Origin: Flavobacterium frigoris
Lineage (GTDB): Bacteria > Bacteroidota > Bacteroidia > Flavobacteriales > Flavobacteriaceae
DNA: 64,000 nucleotides
Reading direction: 5' to 3'
NCBI RefSeq assembly: GCF_900111075.1
Contig: NZ_FOFZ01000018.1
Coordinates: 1-64,000, forward strand
The translations under genes and the position numbers were made by a program. The notes beneath the pieces were generated by a model, which ran no database searches, was not told the origin of the DNA, and saw only the letters and a list, made by a program, of their open reading frames with translations. How positions within the stretch are numbered: position 1 is the first letter of the stretch; each line of letters begins with the position of its first letter. This document shows positions 45,859-53,859 of the stretch, piece after piece.

Positions 45859-47310
45859 TTATTTTTTTTTCCAGAAATTTTCTTTGACAAAAATCGTATT
45901 AATATTGGTGTCCGCATAAACCATATATCCTTTACTTTCAATAAAACTGATTAAAGATTTATTTTTTATACCGTTACCACTAGTTGAAAATGTTATTGTT
46001 TCGATGCAAATAACAATTGGATAATTTTTCTCAAAGTTTATATCCTTTATAATTAACTCATCAACTCCTTCCGCATCAATACTCAAAAACTGAGGAAAAA
46101 TAGAATTTGCATATTTATCCAAAATATAATCAAGTGTATTTACTTTTATTTTTTCTATACGGATAATATTATAATCACCTTCTTGTGTATACTTTTCAGC
46201 TTCCTCTTTTGAGAAAGTATTTAAAGTGGGCGATGATATAACATAAAAGTCCAATTCGTCGTTCTTGTCACTGACTCCAATGTTTAAATTAATATCATTT
46301 TTTCTATGTATTAAAAAATCATTAAAAAGCAATGGATCGGGTTCAATGTTTATTCCAGTTGAACCGTTTTCATAAAACAATGCTGTGTTACTGATATAAT
46401 AGGGATGATGAGCACCGATATCTAAATAAGTTGGCTTTGATATACCGATACAATCAAAAATAAACTTAACAATTAAATCTTCTCCACTTTGAGAGTAAGA
46501 TGTTTTCTTATGTTCATTAATGAGCAAACTTTCTTTGTTTCTAAATATATTTTTCAAGCTCAACCGCATTTTAATATTCTTTAAATTATTAAAAAAAGAC
46601 AAAAGGGAACGCTCCTTATTGTTTATATAAAATTGATCCCCAGCAATACCTTCCATTTCTGTTTTGACGAGATAAAATCCGTTCTCTTTCATGAATCTTT
46701 CTATCTCTTTTCTTAAAACCTGATTCTTGTAAATCGTAATATCGGATACTTCGAGCCAAATTGCTTTTATGTTTTTTAGATTGTCCTTTGCTCCTAGTAA
46801 TACTTTTAATTCCGCACCTTGAACATCCATATGAACAAAATCTATTTTATCTATTTTATTTTGTTCAACAAAAGTATACAAGGTCATTGTCGGAACTTTA
46901 ATTTTATCTTTAAATTCCAACCATTTATGAATTGTAGATACTTCAGGCTCCAGTAAGGAACTTGACTTATTCCCAAAATTCCAGTCCAATTCTGTTTGTT
47001 GATCTTCAGGATGTCCAGAAGACACATAGAAATCCGCAAAACCATCTTTGTCTGACAAAGCAACAGGCAGAAGCTTTATATTATCAATTTTATAGTTAGC
47101 AAAGTTTTGTTTTATTAAATCTTGATTTGAAGGCAAAGGTTCAAAAATAAATATTTCTGCATTTGGGAACAATTTGGAATACCTTATTGATTCTTCTCCT
47201 TCGCAACCTCCAATATCCAAGATAATTAATTTATCTTCTTTTTTAAACAACCTTAATAAGTCTTTTTTTAAAGGAGTGTCAGAAAGGATATAACTTGTTC
47301 TATCAAACAT
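45859..47310 (-). CDS. FkbM-type methyltransferase with two tandem domains
   Basis: A 483-residue protein with two SAM-dependent FkbM-like domains. Domain 1 (about 25-215) has ILDIGGCEGEES and the DFVHMDVQGAE block; domain 2 (about 285-470) has YLDIGAHHPYYISNTALFYE, NIEPDP and QFLSIDAEGVDELI. The link of about 60 residues is basic. Methylation of a sugar hydroxyl is likely, by family. It lies between the ABC ATPase and the fucosyltransferase. A single gene with both domains is unusual, as most FkbM proteins have one. Confidence 0.88.
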   Translation of the reverse strand: MFDRTSYILSDTPLKKDLLRLFKKEDKLIILDIGGCEGEESIRYSKLFPNAEIFIFEPLPSNQDLIKQNFANYKIDNIKLLPVALSDKDGFADFYVSSGHPEDQQTELDWNFGNKSSSLLEPEVSTIHKWLEFKDKIKVPTMTLYTFVEQNKIDKIDFVHMDVQGAELKVLLGAKDNLKNIKAIWLEVSDITIYKNQVLRKEIERFMKENGFYLVKTEMEGIAGDQFYINNKERSLLSFFNNLKNIKMRLSLKNIFRNKESLLINEHKKTSYSQSGEDLIVKFIFDCIGISKPTYLDIGAHHPYYISNTALFYENGSTGINIEPDPLLFNDFLIHRKNDINLNIGVSDKNDELDFYVISSPTLNTFSKEEAEKYTQEGDYNIIRIEKIKVNTLDYILDKYANSIFPQFLSIDAEGVDELIIKDINFEKNYPIVICIETITFSTSGNGIKNKSLISFIESKGYMVYADTNINTIFVKENFWKKK

Positions 47311-47314
47311 AGAT

Positions 47315-48583
47315 TTAATTTTTAATAACTTTAACCTCCATTTGATTATTAATCAAACCACTTTTGTTACTAATTATTGATTCCGCTTGAGTATCTATAA
47401 CTTCCGAAAAGGTCATAATAATATCTTCGTCAAGATATTGTACACTTTGCAACCCTTTAGAAAGTCCAATTATTAATTTGTATTGTCCAGGGTTAAAATC
47501 GATGTTTTTTTCAATAAAAACAGCAACATATTTACCGCTATCTCTATTTTCAGCTATAGACCACGCTGTTCGTATCGCTGTGTCTTGCATATCCTGCATT
47601 CCTAAACCAATTACCATATTTGTGATAGGCTCAAGAAGCTCTACAAATATTTTAACTTGCCAAGGTTTTCCTACTGGAATTTCGGGCATTAGTTTTCCTT
47701 CAAGATCTTCTATTCTTAACTTGGCAGTGTACGCTAAAATTTGTGCCGATTTGGGTTTTTCAAACAAATATTCTGCTTGATTAACATTCGATTGATCCAA
47801 ATAAGACTGAATCACCTCCTCTGTTTTTCCTTGCGTAACAAATCTCCCGTTCTGCAACAAAATACATTTAGTACACAGTTTCTGGACCGCCGCCATATTA
47901 TGACTCACAAACAGCACCGTTCTCCCTCCTTGCCTAGAAATATCCTGCATTTTACCAATGGCTTTTTTCTGAAACTCGGCATCACCCACGGCCAAAACCT
48001 CATCGATAATTAATATTTCAGGCTCTAAGAAAGCCGCAACGGCAAAGGCTAAACGTACCGTCATTCCAGAGCTATAACGCTTTACAGGAGTGTCAATATA
48101 ACGTTCACAACCCGAGAATTCAATAATTTCGTCTAACTTAAAGGCAATCTCTTTTTTGGTCATACCCAGAATGGCACCGTTTAAAAAGATATTTTCTCTG
48201 CCGGTCATTTCACCATTAAAACCTGTTCCCACTTCCAGTAAAGAGGCCACCCGACCTCCAAACTTAATACTACCCGTTGTAGGTGCGGTAACCCGAGATA
48301 ATATTTTTAACAGCGTTGATTTCCCCGCCCCGTTTTTACCAATTATCCCTAATACTTCACCTCGCTCTACCTCAAAGTTAATATCTTGTAATGCCCATAC
48401 ATAGTCGCTAGAACCTTTAGTAGAACGGTCATTGGTATCTCCAATTTTTAAATAGGGGTTTTCCTTGCCACGTACTTGATGCCACCAACGGTTCAAGTCA
48501 TGACTCAGCGTACCTGTACCTACTTGTCCTAAGCGGTATTGTTTTGAGATGTTTTCGGCTTTTAGAATTATATCTTTATTCAT
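47315..48583 (-). CDS. wzt: polysaccharide ABC exporter ATPase with Wzt-type C-terminus
   Basis: A 422-residue ATPase. Walker A GKNGAGKST (82-90), signature YSSGM (170-174) and Walker B LIIDEV (191-196) are complete. An insertion of about 35 residues after the start (RWWHQVRGKENP) and the C-terminal region (about 260-422) match O-antigen/teichoic exporters, in which the C-terminal domain reads the glycan end. Its permease is the gene at 50929-51798. Confidence 0.92.
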   Translation of the reverse strand: MNKDIILKAENISKQYRLGQVGTGTLSHDLNRWWHQVRGKENPYLKIGDTNDRSTKGSSDYVWALQDINFEVERGEVLGIIGKNGAGKSTLLKILSRVTAPTTGSIKFGGRVASLLEVGTGFNGEMTGRENIFLNGAILGMTKKEIAFKLDEIIEFSGCERYIDTPVKRYSSGMTVRLAFAVAAFLEPEILIIDEVLAVGDAEFQKKAIGKMQDISRQGGRTVLFVSHNMAAVQKLCTKCILLQNGRFVTQGKTEEVIQSYLDQSNVNQAEYLFEKPKSAQILAYTAKLRIEDLEGKLMPEIPVGKPWQVKIFVELLEPITNMVIGLGMQDMQDTAIRTAWSIAENRDSGKYVAVFIEKNIDFNPGQYKLIIGLSKGLQSVQYLDEDIIMTFSEVIDTQAESIISNKSGLINNQMEVKVIKN

Positions 48584-48624
48584 TGTTTTGTTTATCGCGT
48601 TTTAGCGGTTCAGGAATGGAAGTT

Positions 48625-49551
48625 TCAAGATTTACAAAATTTTTCGTTGTACACTTTTTCGATTCCTTGTTTTAGCGCAATCGCATTTTTCCACCCTAGT
48701 GAACTAAGTCTGGATACGTCCATTATCTTTCTTGGTGTTCCATCAGGCTTTGTAGTATCAAAAATAATTTCTCCTTGAAAACCTACAATCTCTTTAACCA
48801 TATTAGCCAAGTCGCCAATACTTATTTCGCTACCAGAGCCAACATTTACAAAACCACCATCGTCATAATTTTGCATTAAATACACACAGGCATCTGCCAT
48901 TTGAGAAGCATGAAGAAATTCCCTTAATGGCGTTCCCGTACCCCAAACGATAACTTCTGGCGATTTACTGCTTTTTGCCTCATGGAATTTTCTGAGTAGG
49001 GCCGGAATTACATGTGAATTTTGTAAGTCGTAATTATCATTAAAACCATATAAATTACAAGGCATTGCCGATATAAAAGAACATCCGTATTGTTTTCGAT
49101 AGGCTTCGCACATCTTGATACCCGCTATTTTTGCTACAGCATAAGACTCATTCGTTTCTTCTAACAAACCCGTCAAAAGATATTCTTCTTTTAATGGCTG
49201 GGGTGCTAATTTTGGATATATACAAGAGGAACCTAAAAAAAGCAGTTTTTTGACCTTGTTTTTATAACTTTCATGAATTACATGCGTCTGAATAAGTATG
49301 TTTTCATAAATAAAATCAGCACTATAGGTGTCATTGGCTACGATCCCACCTACTTTGGCTGCAGCCAAAAAAACATACTCTGGCTTTTCTGATTCAAAAA
49401 ACGTTTTCACAGCCAGTTGGTTCGTTAAATCCAATTCCTGTGAAGTTCTTGTAATAATATTTACAAACCCTTTTCTTTCGAGGTTTTCAACAAGGGCACT
49501 ACCCACCATTCCGCGATGTCCTGCCACGTATATTTTTGAATTGAATTCCAT
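48625..49551 (-). CDS. fcl: GDP-L-fucose synthase
   Basis: A 308-residue SDR performing the 3,5-epimerisation and 4-reduction that give GDP-L-fucose. NADP site GHRGMVG (11-17), the SSCIYP segment (108-113) and the catalytic Y137/K141 (ESYAVAK) are present. It follows gmd by 13 bases. The product feeds the GT11 fucosyltransferase at 44970-45857. Confidence 0.95.
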   Translation of the reverse strand: MEFNSKIYVAGHRGMVGSALVENLERKGFVNIITRTSQELDLTNQLAVKTFFESEKPEYVFLAAAKVGGIVANDTYSADFIYENILIQTHVIHESYKNKVKKLLFLGSSCIYPKLAPQPLKEEYLLTGLLEETNESYAVAKIAGIKMCEAYRKQYGCSFISAMPCNLYGFNDNYDLQNSHVIPALLRKFHEAKSSKSPEVIVWGTGTPLREFLHASQMADACVYLMQNYDDGGFVNVGSGSEISIGDLANMVKEIVGFQGEIIFDTTKPDGTPRKIMDVSRLSSLGWKNAIALKQGIEKVYNEKFCKS

Positions 49552-49564
49552 ATCCTACTGCTTC

Positions 49565-50653
49565 TTATTTAAAATTTTTAAGATATTTTTCTTTTCTAAA
49601 CAGTGCTACATCTGCTTGAACCATTTCTTTAACTAACATCTCTAAAGTGTATTTTGGCTGCCAGCCCAATTTAGTTTTGGCTTTCGTACTGTCACCTATG
49701 AGCAAATCAACCTCCGTAGGACGAAAATAAGCGGGATCGATTTGAATGACTTTTTGCCCAATTTCGAATGAAAACTCAGCATTAGAGGAGGAAACAACAA
49801 CACCAACTTCAACTATTCCTTCTCCATTAAATGCAAGTGTTACACCCACTTCATTAAATGCCATAATAATAAAATCCCTAACGCTAGTGGTAATTCCAGT
49901 CGCGATGACAAAATCTTCCGGTTGATCGTGTTGCAAAACTAACCACATGGCCTCGACATAATCTTTAGCATGTCCCCAGTCTCGCTGAGAGTCAATATTA
50001 CCCATATAAAGGGTTTTCTCTAATCCAAGAGCCATCTGAGCTATTCCTCGAGTAATCTTTCTAGTCACAAATGTTTCTCCACGCATCGGGCTTTCATGAT
50101 TAAATAAAATCCCGTTGCAAGCAAACATTCCATAGGCTTCCCGATAGTTAACCGTAATCCAATAAGCGTACATTTTTGCAACAGCATAAGGAGACCTAGG
50201 ATAAAAAGAGGTCGTTTCTGATTGTGGTACTTCTTGAACCAAACCATACATCTCTGAAGTTGAAGCTTGATAAATTTTTGTTTTTTTCTCTAAACCTAAT
50301 ACGCGAATAGCATCCAAAAGACGAAGTGCTCCTATCCCATCCGTATTTGCGGTGTACTCTGGAATATCAAAACTAACTTTAACATGACTCATTGCACCAA
50401 GATTATAAATTTCGTCAGGTTGGGTCTCTTGAATGATTTTAATTAAATTAGTAGCATCACTCAAATCACCATAATGCAAAATAAATTTTTGATTTTCTGC
50501 ATGTGGATCTTGATAAAGATGGTCTATTCTTTCGGTATTAAACGAGGAAGCTCTTCTTTTAATTCCATGAACGGTATATCCTTTTGAAAGTAAAAATTCT
50601 GCGAGATAAGAACCGTCTTGCCCTGTAACACCTGTAATTAATGCTGTTTTCAT
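49565..50653 (-). CDS. gmd: GDP-mannose 4,6-dehydratase
   Basis: A 362-residue SDR converting GDP-mannose to GDP-4-keto-6-deoxymannose. [17 protein letters not shown] (6-22), [10 protein letters not shown] and [12 protein letters not shown] with the catalytic Y-x3-K, and [16 protein letters not shown] are hallmarks. A TATTTTTG -7 box at 50697-50704 is upstream. With fcl it makes GDP-L-fucose; manB/manC are not in the window. Confidence 0.96.
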   Translation of the reverse strand: MKTALITGVTGQDGSYLAEFLLSKGYTVHGIKRRASSFNTERIDHLYQDPHAENQKFILHYGDLSDATNLIKIIQETQPDEIYNLGAMSHVKVSFDIPEYTANTDGIGALRLLDAIRVLGLEKKTKIYQASTSEMYGLVQEVPQSETTSFYPRSPYAVAKMYAYWITVNYREAYGMFACNGILFNHESPMRGETFVTRKITRGIAQMALGLEKTLYMGNIDSQRDWGHAKDYVEAMWLVLQHDQPEDFVIATGITTSVRDFIIMAFNEVGVTLAFNGEGIVEVGVVVSSSNAEFSFEIGQKVIQIDPAYFRPTEVDLLIGDSTKAKTKLGWQPKYTLEMLVKEMVQADVALFRKEKYLKNFK

Positions 50654-50696
50654 TTTTTATCTTTTTCCATTTCGAATGAATCTTATACTATCACTT

Positions 50697-50704
50697 CAAA
50701 AATA
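50697..50704 (-). promoter_or_regulatory. -7 box upstream of gmd
   Basis: TATTTTTG on the minus strand fits TAnnTTTG, 43 bases before the gmd start. A weak ATTG lies at 50721-50724 with a spacer shorter than the optimum. Confidence 0.45.
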
Positions 50705-50892
50705 AAGGGTTGAACACCTTCAATAACTTATAAGGTTAGCTGAATTGAAGCTGTTAATTATACATAACAAACCATGAATTACCTAACGCCCGTCCACGGC
50801 TCCGCATTCTGAGTCACAATTTAATGACAACAGCTGCTACTTTATTTTTTTATTCGCTAGTACCCTCTAACAGGACAAAGACTTCGCAACGA

Positions 50893-50928
50893 CTCCCCTT
50901 CCTTCGGAGGGGGCCGGGGGGGAGGAAT
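50893..50928. repeat. GC-rich hairpin downstream of the wzm gene
   Basis: CCCCTTCC pairs with GGAGGGG across a TTC loop, adjoining a G-rich run, directly after the permease stop (50929 on the minus strand). Read in gene orientation it is the same kind of element as at 16164-16196 behind lptB. Confidence 0.7.
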
Positions 50929-51798
50929 TTAAACGGTATCGATAAAACTTTTCTCCGTTTTATTAAAAATCAACACCCCTACTAAAAATACAATCACCGT
51001 TACAGCAAATGTATACAGCAACCCAAAAACCGAAATTTGCCCCACATTCAATAACATATAGCGCGCAGTTTCTATGACGTAAGCTAGTGGATTATATTGA
51101 ACCAGCCAGCCATAACTCGGAATTTTTTCCTTTATCAAAGCCATAGGATACATCACCGCCGATAAATACATCAGCAGTTGCACGCCAAAACCAATTAGAT
51201 AACTAAAATCCCTGTATTTGGTTACCAAAGACGAAATAATCATCCCCAATCCCAATCCTAAAACGCCCATCAAGACAATAAGCAAGGGGAAGAATGCTGC
51301 AGCGGCGTTCAAACTAACTAAAGCGCCTTGACTGTAATAATAAATGTAAAAAACGATGAAAATGAGGAACTGGATTCCAAATTTAATCAAATTAGAAATC
51401 ACGATCGAAATAGGCACGATCAACCTAGGGAAATACACCTTACCAAAAATTCCAGCATTCGCACCAAAAGTATTGGACGTTCCCGTAAGGCAAGCCGTAA
51501 AGTAATTCCAAACCGTTATTCCTGCCAAATTAAACAAAAAAGGAGGCACGGTTCCGGTACTGATACCGGCCAGATTATTAAATATGATCGTAAAGGTAAT
51601 CGAGGTGAATAAAGGTTGAATCAAATACCAAAGTGGTCCTAAAACGGTTTGCTTGTAAACAGTCACCACATCTCTTTTCACAAAAAGCAGTAGCAAATCC
51701 CGGTATTGCCAAACTTCATTGAGATTGAGGGAGAAGAACTTGTTTTTGGGTGTTATCTCAAACAACCAATCGGTATCTGTTTTTTCTTGGTAATTCAT
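50929..51798 (-). CDS. wzm: polysaccharide ABC exporter permease
   Basis: A 289-residue ABC-2 permease with six hydrophobic helices. LLLLFVKRDVVTVYKQTVLG, PLWYLIQPLFTSITFTIIF and GLGLGMIISSLVTKYRDF are typical of the O-antigen/capsule exporters (Wzm, TagG). Its ATPase partner is at 47315-48583; gmd and fcl lie between them. It has a -7 box at 51877-51884 and is followed by a GC-rich hairpin. Confidence 0.93.
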   Translation of the reverse strand: MNYQEKTDTDWLFEITPKNKFFSLNLNEVWQYRDLLLLFVKRDVVTVYKQTVLGPLWYLIQPLFTSITFTIIFNNLAGISTGTVPPFLFNLAGITVWNYFTACLTGTSNTFGANAGIFGKVYFPRLIVPISIVISNLIKFGIQFLIFIVFYIYYYSQGALVSLNAAAAFFPLLIVLMGVLGLGLGMIISSLVTKYRDFSYLIGFGVQLLMYLSAVMYPMALIKEKIPSYGWLVQYNPLAYVIETARYMLLNVGQISVFGLLYTFAVTVIVFLVGVLIFNKTEKSFIDTV

Positions 51799-52252
51799 GT
51801 ATGGATGCTAAGCGGCTATTCCCAGGTTAAATCTTTGTATTCCAAAATTCTAACCCTTCGTGGTATTGATAGGGCACAAATATAACCTTTTGCCCCAAAT
51901 ATTGTGCTTAATTTTTGATTACTAGTCTCCAAATTTTGATTTTAACACATAGAAACTTAGAATTAAAATTATTTACGAAAACCATGTAATTCGATGAAGA
52001 AAAAGAACTCCATGCTACTACCTTATTACACTAGAATTCTTAATCTTAAAAATGCTACATCCCTTTTCGAAAACCCTTTATCGAAAACAGCAAAGTAGCT
52101 AACGATTACCACCACCTCAAGAAAAGAAACCATCGGCAAGTACGTAATTGCTATTGTTTACTTTTCATATTAACTGGGCTAATACATATTTTTATACGAA
52201 CTAACTCCTAAAATAGTGTTCCTTTGTAGTATCATTTTTTAAAAATAAAGCA
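51799..52252. other. divergent gene-free spacer
   Basis: This 454-bp gap separates the divergent wzm and PHP phosphatase genes. A TATATTTG -7 box on the minus strand (51877-51884) faces wzm. No credible ORF, hairpin or repeat was found in the remainder. Confidence 0.55.
51877..51884 (-). promoter_or_regulatory. -7 box upstream of wzm
   Basis: TATATTTG on the minus strand, identical to the tRNA-Thr -7 boxes, 78 bases before the wzm start. A CAAA at 51896-51899 is too close to be its -33 element. Confidence 0.45.
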
Positions 52253-52993
52253 GTGTTTTTCTTTTCCAAAAATAAGCCAGTTTTAAAAGACCTCATCCCA
52301 GAAGGCCATGTCGATATTCATTCTCATTTATTAACGGGAATCGATGACGGCGCCAGAACTTTTGAGGATACGTTGCGACTTACCCAAGCACTTCAAGGTT
52401 TTGGAGTGACGCATTTCATTACCACACCCCATATTAGGGAGCATGTTTGGGAGAATACCCGCGAAGGGATCGTCTCCAAAAAAACGGAAACAATACTGCA
52501 GTTTGAGAAAAACAATATCAAAATTCCTTTCCACGCCGCCGCCGAATACTTTATGGACGACCAATTCGTGCGCCTTTTTGAATCCCATGACCTATTGACC
52601 CTTAAAGACAACTATGTTTTGGTCGAAATGTCATACATCAATGCGCCCATTCAGTTGTACTCCATTCTCTTTGACTTGCAGCTAGCAGGTTACATCCCAG
52701 TATTAGCACATCCAGAACGGTACTTGTTTTACCACAACAATTTTAATGAATATGCCAAACTAAAAAGAGCAGGTTGCCTATTTCAGCTCAATTTATTGTC
52801 GGTTGTAGGCTATTACGGCGCTCAAATCGCTAAAGTAGCAGAGCAGTTACTGGCAAAAGGAATGTACGCTTACGTAGGATCTGACGTGCATCATGACAAT
52901 CATATTGCAGCTTTCGAACAAAAAGTAACACTAAAAGATGTCACACCCTTAAAAGAAGCCATAGCCAACAACCAATTTTTTAAAACCAAATAA
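52253..52993 (+). CDS. PHP-family tyrosine-protein phosphatase (CpsB/YwqE type)
   Basis: A 246-residue metal-dependent phosphatase which, in its family, dephosphorylates the polysaccharide co-polymerase tyrosine kinase. HVDIHSH (D21, H23, H25), DDGARTFED, the AAEYFMDD segment, PVLAHPERY and VGSDVHHDNH supply the PHP metal ligands. The start is GTG at 52253. The usual kinase partner (Wzc/EpsC type) is not in the window, so it may lie outside or be absent. Confidence 0.9.
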   Translation: MFFFSKNKPVLKDLIPEGHVDIHSHLLTGIDDGARTFEDTLRLTQALQGFGVTHFITTPHIREHVWENTREGIVSKKTETILQFEKNNIKIPFHAAAEYFMDDQFVRLFESHDLLTLKDNYVLVEMSYINAPIQLYSILFDLQLAGYIPVLAHPERYLFYHNNFNEYAKLKRAGCLFQLNLLSVVGYYGAQIAKVAEQLLAKGMYAYVGSDVHHDNHIAAFEQKVTLKDVTPLKEAIANNQFFKTK

Positions 52994-53002
52994 GGTCACG
53001 CC

Positions 53003-53046
53003 TTTTTTAATTTCTCCCTTTAGGGTTGGGGGAAAAAATTAAAAAA
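53003..53046. repeat. hairpin with CCCTTTAGGG core and TTTTTTAATTT stem
   Basis: TTTTTTAATTT (53003-53013) pairs perfectly with AAATTAAAAAA (53036-53046) around TCCCTTTAGGG. The same element occurs at 58008-58052. In the arrays at 31 and 62 kb the same core has a different closing stem. Confidence 0.85.
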
Positions 53047-53089
53047 TACCCAAAATACCCATCCCTTTTCCCTATTTTAATTTCTCCCA

Positions 53090-53383
53090 GTCATTACGAA
53101 GAATGAAGCAATCTGGTTCAGGTAAAAAATAACGAAATCGCAATCGATTCCTGCCCCGCCCTTAAATTAAAAACGTTAAAAAACAATGAAAAAACGGAGT
53201 GGCAGCAGTCCGCAAGTTGAGCCTGAAAGGCGAACGGCTCGGGCTGCGGAACAGAGTTTTGAGGTAGTTTTTGAGTTTTTAATTTTCAGGCTTGATTTTT
53301 TTGTTACTTTTTTCATCAAGGAAAAAAGTAAAATAGTAATTCAAAAAACAATATGCAATCGCAAGTGAAGCACCCATTCGTTT
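53090..53383. repeat. composite structured repeat, copy A1
   Basis: Order: a GTCATTACGAAGAATGAAGC segment, CCTGCCCCGCCCTTAAATTA, a bulged hairpin (GCAGTCC 53205-53211 pairing with GGGCTGC 53241-53247, then GAGCC/GGCTC), a TTTTCAGGC segment, a second hairpin (TTACTTTTTT, CATCAAGG loop, AAAAAAGTAA) and CGCAAGTGAAGCACCC. Copy B at 57708-58000 is about 90 percent alike by eye. Confidence 0.9.
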
Positions 53384-53404
53384 CCCCTTTTTTAATTTCT
53401 CCCA

Positions 53405-53620
53405 GTCATTGCAAAAAATGATGCAATCTGGTGGGACAAAAAATAACATGATCGGAATCGATTCCTGCCCCGCCCTTAAATTAAAAACGAAAAAAAACAA
53501 CGAAAAAACATTTGAAATTAAAAGGAGGACAGCCAATGGCTGTCAGGTAAAAAGCAGTTTTCAAGCTTTTGATTTTCAGGCTTGATTTTTTGTTGTGCCA
53601 TCGGGTTGCACATCGTATTA
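53405..53620. repeat. composite structured repeat, copy A2 (alternate hairpin)
   Basis: It has the same start (GTCATTGCAAAAAATG) and CCGCCCTTAAATTAAAAACG core as A1, at a 315-bp offset. In place of the bulged hairpin it carries GACAGCCA-A-TGGCTGTC (53528-53544). The TTTCAGGCTTGATTTTTTG tail then resumes. Confidence 0.85.
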
Positions 53621-53800
53621 ACAAACCTTCCGGTACAATGCCGTTGTAATATGAAAACAGTATTCCGAATTCCTTCGGAATACTGAATTGAATACACAAA
53701 CGGTATTTCTTTTGTATCAAGACAAAAGAAAAATATAATTATCATTCCTTATCGGAAGTAATAAATTCAAAAGAACCACAAAAAATCAACTGCCCTAAAC

Positions 53801-53840
53801 AAAAAAAGCTCACAAAGATAAATCCTTGTGAGCTTTTTTT
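53801..53840. terminator. bidirectional terminator after PglF-like gene
   Basis: AAAAAAAGCTCACAA (53801-53815) pairs perfectly with TTGTGAGCTTTTTTT (53826-53840). T runs on both strands make it a terminator in either direction. It lies 20 bases past the stop at 53860. Confidence 0.92.
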
Positions 53841-53859
53841 AATCAAACTTAATTAGTTC

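Larger units (their letters stand above)
52994..53800. other. gene-free spacer filled with composite repeats
   Basis: Between the phosphatase and the PglF-like gene the gap contains a CCCTTTAGGG hairpin (53003-53046) and two copies of a composite element (53090-53383 and 53405-53620), then a hairpin with TTTCTTTTG / CAAAAGAAA near 53706. Short frames here are repeat-encoded and not believed. Confidence 0.7.

Noticed and set aside
47315-51798. Phase-variable homopolymer tracts controlling glycan genes
   Set aside because: No long G/C tract or tetranucleotide repeat was seen within or just before the coding starts; the G/C run at 50915 lies after a stop codon.
53186-53368. 60-residue frame in the composite repeat
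   Set aside because: It is made of the bulged hairpin and its tail, has no homologous reading in copies B and C (frames broken), and is very basic at random.
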